Positions 58,570 through 64,000 of a stretch of 64,000 nt of DNA are shown here, in pieces (position 1 is the first letter of the stretch; the number at the start of each line of letters is the position of its first letter). The notes beneath the pieces are model-generated. The model was given only the letters and a program-made list of their open reading frames with translations, was not told where the DNA came from and made no database searches. The position numbers were made by a program, and so were the translations under genes. The DNA comes from Auricularia sp. M13 (taxonomy: Eukaryota; Basidiomycota; Agaricomycetes; Auriculariales; Auriculariaceae). The stretch is taken from the NCBI GenBank assembly GCA_037042915.1, contig CM073201.1:2356001-2420000 (forward strand), given 5' to 3'.

Positions 58570-59097
58570 GGTGGAGTACTGTAATTCTATTGGGTGTGCG
58601 GTGTGCGGTTGTGGGTGTCCGGAGTGGGTCTTATTGGCTCCAAGTCTACTGGTCCTGGCTCGTCGTTGCTTATCCCATGCAGTACTGGGCCTTATGGAGG
58701 CCTGTCGCTGGCGGTGGGCAGGAATGCAAGGAAGGGTCCAATCAGAGCGGCGTTCGTCTGGCTCAGTCTAGGGCTGCGACACAACCGCCATTGGGCTCAG
58801 CGCTGCCCCAGCCTGCACGGATGTGCTCACCTTGGAGAGCTGCAGTAGTCGTTGCGCATAAGTTGGGGGTCGGGTTCACCGTGGTGCATGCAAAGGAAGC
58901 ACAAAGGCTTGCGGGGGAGAGTTGGGTTGCCGCCGAAAATTTGCTTTTATAAACCCGTCGCCGGCTCTCCGCGATTTAGCACAAGGTCCGTGCCTCCCGC
59001 CGCTCACCGCATTCCAGTTCGGGCGAGTCACGCCCTGACGGAAAGTGTATGCCAAGCTACAGTATATGTGTATGAGTATATGCTACCGTAAATGTGT
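58570..59097. other. Intergenic upstream of the 561-residue protein / PPP5 3' end
   Basis: About 530 bp. TTATAAAC near 58947 is TATA-like but about 380 bp from the nearest start. No gene, tRNA or repeat was recognised. Confidence 0.35.
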
Positions 59098-61396
59098 CTA
59101 CATCATCGCGTTGGCAAACGACGAGGCGTATGCCATCGGCTTCATTGGCGGATGCGGCTGCGCCTCGAACTGGATGTGCTGGCGCTCACCCGCGGCGTCG
59201 ATGCGAATGAACGCGCCCTTGTTGCCCACCTGGTCCACATAGTTCGGCGCGGAGAAGACCTGCACGGAGCACGCATCAGCACAAGGACTGCAAATCAGAA
59301 GGAGCGTAGCCATACGGTCGTGCACAACCCATCGTGTTCAATCGCGTATCCATCTGCACATCGCCGTCAGGTTAATATGTGCCTCGACCTCCTGAGCGGA
59401 GAACCGTACCTTGCCGTACTTCATGACTGCGAATAACACCCGTAACCCCATTGAGAGTACACCAGCGTCGCGTAACGTCGGGGCCAAAGGCAATACCGAC
59501 GCCACGCTTGCTAGGCCCGCGGCCTTCTTCCTCTTGCGGGTCCGTCCAGAGCAGCTCGCACATGAGCCCATCGTTGCCCGGTTGCCGCCCGTGCCGGTCG
59601 ATTTTCCGGATATCATCCAGCGTCACGCCGTCCTTGCTGAACAGCCCGCCGTGCACGACGAAGAACCGCTTCCGGCCATCGGGCGAGAGAATCGGCTTGC
59701 CCTTCAGGCCCGCGCCAGAAGCCGGCTTTGTTGCAGATATTAACGTCGCCAGTGGCACTGTCGAACGTTGTTGAGCCCAATGCGAGTTCGCATTGAGCAA
59801 AAATACTCACAGGCAGTAAAGACATGCGTGAAGAGCTGTTTGCGCGTTCAGATTGGAAAAGGAGAAGGTGCGATGATCCCGCGGTGCTGACCTTGTATGA
59901 AAGTTCTCCACTCTTCTTCTCGCATTCGCCCTGGAAGCCGTACATCTGTAGAGACCACGAGTCAGCAACAGGAAGGCCAGCGCGACGCGTCGCGGACCTT
60001 GTTCATTTGGTCCGTTTCGTGGTTACCCCTGTTGAGCAACATCCTGTGGGGGTACAGCCCTACAGTCGAGTCAGAGTCTGCCACGAGGTACAAGGGAGAA
60101 TGAGTACTCACATTTATACGCAAACAGCGTAAGGATGACCTCCATTGACCAACTACCCCGATCCACGAAATCGCCGTTGCTGAAAGAAGTCAGTCAAGAC
60201 CGCACAAGACTGCATAAGACTCACAATAATAGGCAATGCGACTCCGATGGCGGTCCTGTCAATGACAGTAGGTGCAACAAGTCATAGAACTGCCCTGAGC
60301 GCGAAGTCAAAGAACAGCCAAAGGAGAAACTCGCATATTGTGCGCACCGTGGACGTCGCCGATTACATCGCAAGTGACGCCTTCTTCGAGCGCGACGTCG
60401 ACGAGGGTAGGTTCCTGACGGACGATATCATAACAGCCCAGTACGATTTCCCACACGATTCTGCGCGGCAGCATCTTGCCCTTCTTGAAGTAGGCATGCA
60501 TATCGTCGATGAACTGCTTCGTCATCTTGAACGTGCCATCCTCGTTCTTCTCGAGGCGCGGGCCAGCGTAGTCCTTGTCGAGCTCGCAGCCGCCGTCCGC
60601 GATGGTCTCCCTGCAGCGGTCGACGGCAGACTTTTGTTCGCCGACGTCGATGGCCTTCTCGAACTCGATGCGCCGAATGAGCTTCAGCGTCGAGTCGAGC
60701 TGCGTCTTGGCGAGCGCGTTTTTGGGGTCTATGGCCCTGCGCGGAAGTTAGCCATGCATTAATCAGATAAGCAGAACGCACAGCGCTTTGCGGAAGTCCT
60801 TAACGGCGTCCTGGGGCTTGAAGATCGAGAGCTGGCAGAGGCCACGCCGGTAGTACGCCTTGACGTAGTTAGGGTCGATTTCGATTGCTTTGGCTGGTTG
60901 GGCGTGTGAGCGCGGGAGACGGGCGCGTAGAAGGATACGGACTGACTGCAGTCATGGATCGCGTAGCCCTGCTCCTCGAGCTTCATGCGTGTATATGCTC
61001 CTGCACAGTGGGGTCAACCAGCATAGTGCAATGAGAACGCAGGGCGGCGTACGATTGCAATAGAGCGTGGCGTCCAAAGGATTCTTCTCCAGTCTGCATT
61101 AGGCGCCTCAGCACCAGGTCACACGCCCAGTATCTGTGAGCACAAACGCACGCTTCCGAGTACAGCGCCGCGGCCTCTGGGAACTGGTGCGCTGCAGACG
61201 TATGAGCTGGCTGGTGTCGCGCCGCACGCGCAATGAGCGCACCTTTGAATGCCGCATTGGCTTTTTCCTTGAGTGTGGCGGCGGCGGCGCGGTCCTCGTC
61301 GCTGACGATGATGTCCTTGAGACTCAGGTCGGCCATCGCGGGAGAGCCGATGAGCGTGGAGTCGAGCGACGCGGTCGAAGACGACGGCGAGCTCAT
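59098..61396 (-). CDS. PPT1: Serine/threonine protein phosphatase 5 (TPR + PPP catalytic domain)
   Basis: PP5/Ppt1-type phosphatase; the TPR domain binds Hsp90 and keeps the enzyme autoinhibited. Start [13 protein letters not shown] at 61396. TPR exons: [71 protein letters not shown]. Linker: [18 protein letters not shown]. Catalytic core: [12 protein letters not shown](FYDLL), [92 protein letters not shown] (restored over an intron) and [18 protein letters not shown]. The C-terminus is [15 protein letters not shown], like the conserved PP5 tail. Nine or ten introns. All metal-binding residues (GDVHG, GDFVDRG, GNHE) are present and no frame break was found. Confidence 0.93.
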
Positions 61397-61461
61397 GCGG
61401 GCGGTTTGGAATTGGAAAGCAGAAGAAACGGGCCGACGCAAGCCCTGGCACACTCCGCGTC
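61397..61461. promoter_or_regulatory. Compact bidirectional promoter PPP5 / VPS33
   Basis: 65 bp between the two ATGs. An inverted CCAAT box (ATTGG, 61411-61415) lies near the middle. No TATA box is visible. Confidence 0.6.
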
Positions 61462-64000
61462 ATGCCGTCCACCGCGCCGAGCATCGACTCGTCCAAGCCC
61501 GAGGCCGACGCCGCCCAGCTCGTCGACGTCGCCGTCCTCAAGGAACTTCGCCAAGCGCGCCATTGTCGACGCGTTAAACTCGGTGCGCGTGCTGGACGCC
61601 CGCGTTGTCCGCGCTCGCTCATGCCAGGCTCGCGGCTAGGTCAATGGGCCCAAGACGCTGGTGCTGGACCGCTCGCTGTCGGGTCCTCTGGGTCTGGTGA
61701 CGGAGGTGTCTCTGCTGAAGGTCTGTGCCGTGACCGCAGCTCGGTTGGGCGTGGACGAAGCTGCCTGAATGCTTGAGCCAGACCGCGACCACACTGTCGT
61801 TGGGGCGCAGTAACTGTGGCCTGTCTGCGCGCTGTTTGGTGCTATAGATCTGGCTGGCGACATTTCTGGCTGGATGAGAGTCGCTTGCGCCGATCACCGT
61901 CAGCTCTTCATTCGGAACGCTGGACTCGGCTGGCCAAACCAAACAGGCAGAACATCGTACTCTGAGCCCTGCTATCAGACGCTTTCGTGCACGCTCAGCT
62001 GCATGCTGTACCATCTTGATGTACATGCTGACTCTTGTTGTAGCAACATGGCGTTGACAAGATGTTCTGGCTTGAACCCGGACCGTTACAAGCCTCCACA
62101 AGCAACATCGTCTACCTCTGCCGTCCGCAAATACAATGGGCAAAGCTCATTGCAGGTGTGTATCCAGCAAGTCTACTGTCTTCCCGCACTAACACGTTCA
62201 GAGCATGTTAAACAGCATGCCAAAGAGTCGCAGAAGCACAACTACACCGTAATGCTCGTCCCGCGAGAATCCGCCGTCGTGCGGCGCATACTTGAAGACG
62301 AAGGCGTGCTGGGCGACGTGACGATCACCGAGTACAACCTCCAATTCATCCCGCTCGAGGACGACCTCATCTCGTTAGAGTATGACCACGCGTTTAAAGA
62401 GATCTGGCTGGTAAGTACAGCAACTTCGTCATGCGAAACTTTATAACGAAACGAGGCTTGCGTTAGGAAGGCGACGAGACAGCGATATACAATTCTGCGC
62501 AGGCGCTGCTCACGCTGCAGAAGATATACGGCCTCTTCCCGCGCATTATCGGCAAAGGCGACCATGCCGCGGTGCGTTGGAGTTCGTTCCAACGTCTGCC
62601 TTTATTAATCAACGATTGATGTAGAAACTGAAGAATCTCCTGAAACGGTTGCAAGCCCAGTCGCCTCGTCAACAGCCCGGGTCGCTCACCGTCTCTGAAA
62701 AGATCGACTGCCTCTTCGTCATCGACCGCCGGGTAGACATGATTACGCCGCTGCTCACGCAGCTAACGTATCAAGGTCTCATCGACGAGTTAATGCACAT
62801 TACAAGCGGTGCGTTGGGGCATAGCGTGCTGTTCCTGCGCCCCTTGAACCATAGATGCAGGTCACGTCGAGATCCCGGCATCCCTGCTCGCCGCGCCGAT
62901 AAGCCAGCAAACACCCTCAGCCTCGGCGTCGACGTCGGCCGGCGGAGGGCGCGCGGCGCTACAGAAGGAGAAGAAGAAGAAACATCATCTGACTGCGGCG
63001 AACGACACGCTTTCCGCGACCTGCGCGACCTGAACTTCTCCGTCGTCGGCGCGAACCTGAGTCGGCATGCCCACAGATTGGACGCTGAGTATCAGGTTAG
63101 ACTTTATTCGCGATGTTTGCCGTAGTGTATGTGCTGACTTGGATGCGCTTGTGCAGTCCAGGCATCAGGCGAAGACGGTGCCGCAATTAAAGGAATTTGT
63201 GGGCAAGCTGGGCGGGCTGCAGACTGAGGCGCAGTCCCTCAAGCTTCGTGAGTTGTGCTGCGCCTTTCCTGCCCGGTAGTCTGTGTGCACTAATGCAGTA
63301 CGAAGATACTGGCTTGTGCGAGATTGTGGACCCGCTGACGAAGACGGAGGTGTTCAACAAATCGCTCGAGATACAGCAGAGTCAGTCTCTGGCACATCTC
63401 TGCTGTGACACATGCTCACGGAGAGTTGTCGCAGATTTGCTTGCATTGTACAACGTGAACGACCAAATCAGCGCGATTGAAGACTTGATAGCACAAGGCG
63501 TAGAGATCACGGTAGTCCTGCGCCTACTCTGTCTCGCATCCCTCGTTGCGCCGGGTATAAAACCCAAAGTCCTTGAAGGACTGAAGCGCGAAATTCTGCA
63601 GGTGTGTCGCACCGCCCAGATTCTCCCGGAGCACTCTGATGTGTGGTTTGTCATCAGACATACGGCTACCACTACCTCCCGCTCCTCCTCAACCTGACGA
63701 CGCTGCACCTCCTTTCTCCGTCGCCACTCCCGGCCGCCGCGCAGAGCTACAAGCTCCCGCTGAACGCGCTGAAGAAGAGCCTGAAGCTGCTGACGGACGA
63801 GCACGAGACGGACGGCGATATCAGCTACGTCTACTCGGGCTACGCGCCGCTCAGCGTGCGCCTCGTGCAGTGCGTCACGCAAAAGGGGGCACTCCTCATC
63901 GCAAATACTGGTGGTGCCGGGGGAGGAGGAAATGGAGGAGAGGAGGGCAAGAACGCGAAGGTTGTCCAGCCCAAGACGCGCGCACACCCGATCGTCGGTT
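61462..64000 (+). CDS. VPS33: VPS33, Sec1/Munc18-family subunit of HOPS/CORVET (3'-truncated)
   Basis: SM protein that templates SNARE assembly for vacuole/endosome fusion. Start MPSTAPSIDSSKPEAD. Conserved segments: FAKRAIVDALNSVNGPKTLVLD, GPLGLVTEVSLLK|QHGVDKMFWLE, NIVYLCRPQIQWAKLIA, FIPLEDDLISLEYDHAFKEIWL, LLTLQKIYGLFPRIIGKG, KIDCLFVIDRRVDMITPLLT, QLTYQGLIDELMHI, LRDLNFSVVGANLSRHAHRL, HQAKTVPQLKEFVGKLGGLQ, DLIAQGVEITVVLRLLCLAS, and VYSGYAPLSVRLVQCVTQKG before the window ends. Frame changes are needed near 61545 and at 63010-63014 (TTT where TTTT is expected). The second intron (61721-62043) is 323 nt, far longer than any other here; the rest are about 50-65 nt. The C-terminal ~100 residues lie outside the window. 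Confidence 0.9.

Noticed and set aside
61721-62043. snoRNA inside the long VPS33 intron
   Set aside because: No convincing C box (RTGATGA) paired with a D box, and no clear H/ACA fold by eye; kept only as a question in the findings.

Overview
The window is gene-dense nuclear DNA of a filamentous basidiomycete, most likely an Agaricomycete. About 26 genes sit in 64 kb, most with several 45-70 nt GT-AG introns. There are at least five loci plus one fragment of the FunK1 family of fungal protein kinases, a family expanded in mushroom-forming fungi. Two secreted plant-wall-active proteins are also present (a GH28 pectinase and an expansin/endoglucanase-V-like protein).

Layout. 1-5078 (+): two tandem FunK1 kinases (A partial, B decayed). 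5269-6689 (-): GH28 pectinase. 7184-10877 (-): SPT23/MGA2-type membrane-anchored transcription factor. 11326-13498 (+): flavin monooxygenase. 13610-16833 (-): Ser/Pro-rich protein of unknown function. 17087-18672 (-) COG8 and 18744-20351 (+) MOB4/phocein share a 71 bp promoter. 20648-21445 (-): protein with three EYPAMPMM repeats. 21821-23074 (+): potassium-channel-beta-like aldo-keto reductase. 23367-24971 (+): F-box protein. 25090-25672 (-) FunK1 fragment C and 26398-29406 (+) FunK1 D. 29836-31865 (+): class III aminotransferase. 32303-34310 (+): RING-H2 membrane ubiquitin ligase. 34850-35950 (-): polyQ Zn2Cys6 protein. 36372-37382 (-): expansin-like secreted protein. 37493-39585 (+): GCN5. 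40393-45825 (+): CHD1. 46253-48500 (-): PIF1-type helicase. 48882-49929 (+): PHOSPHO-type phosphatase. 50204-53268 (-) and 53671-56595 (+): divergent FunK1 pair E/F. 56884-58569 (-): unknown 561-residue protein. 59098-61396 (-) PPP5 and 61462-64000 (+) VPS33 (truncated by the window end) share a 65 bp promoter.

Most genes are unrelated housekeeping loci: chromatin (GCN5, CHD1), Golgi and vacuole trafficking (COG8, VPS33), STRIPAK/phosphatase signalling (MOB4, PPP5). The accessory component is the FunK1 set. It contains two subfamilies: a main type (A, B, D, E) and an F type (C, F). A divergent 'main type facing F type' module occurs twice, in opposite orientation (C/D and E/F). Three main-type copies share a promoter block with an inverted repeat around the TATA box, and B and D share a 439 nt identical tract that suggests recent gene conversion.

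Caveat on quality: single-base frame breaks, many at short homopolymers, occur inside highly conserved single-copy genes (GCN5, CHD1, COG8, MOB4, VPS33) as well as in the FunK1 copies. Many are therefore probably consensus errors, and a frame break alone is not treated here as proof of a pseudogene.
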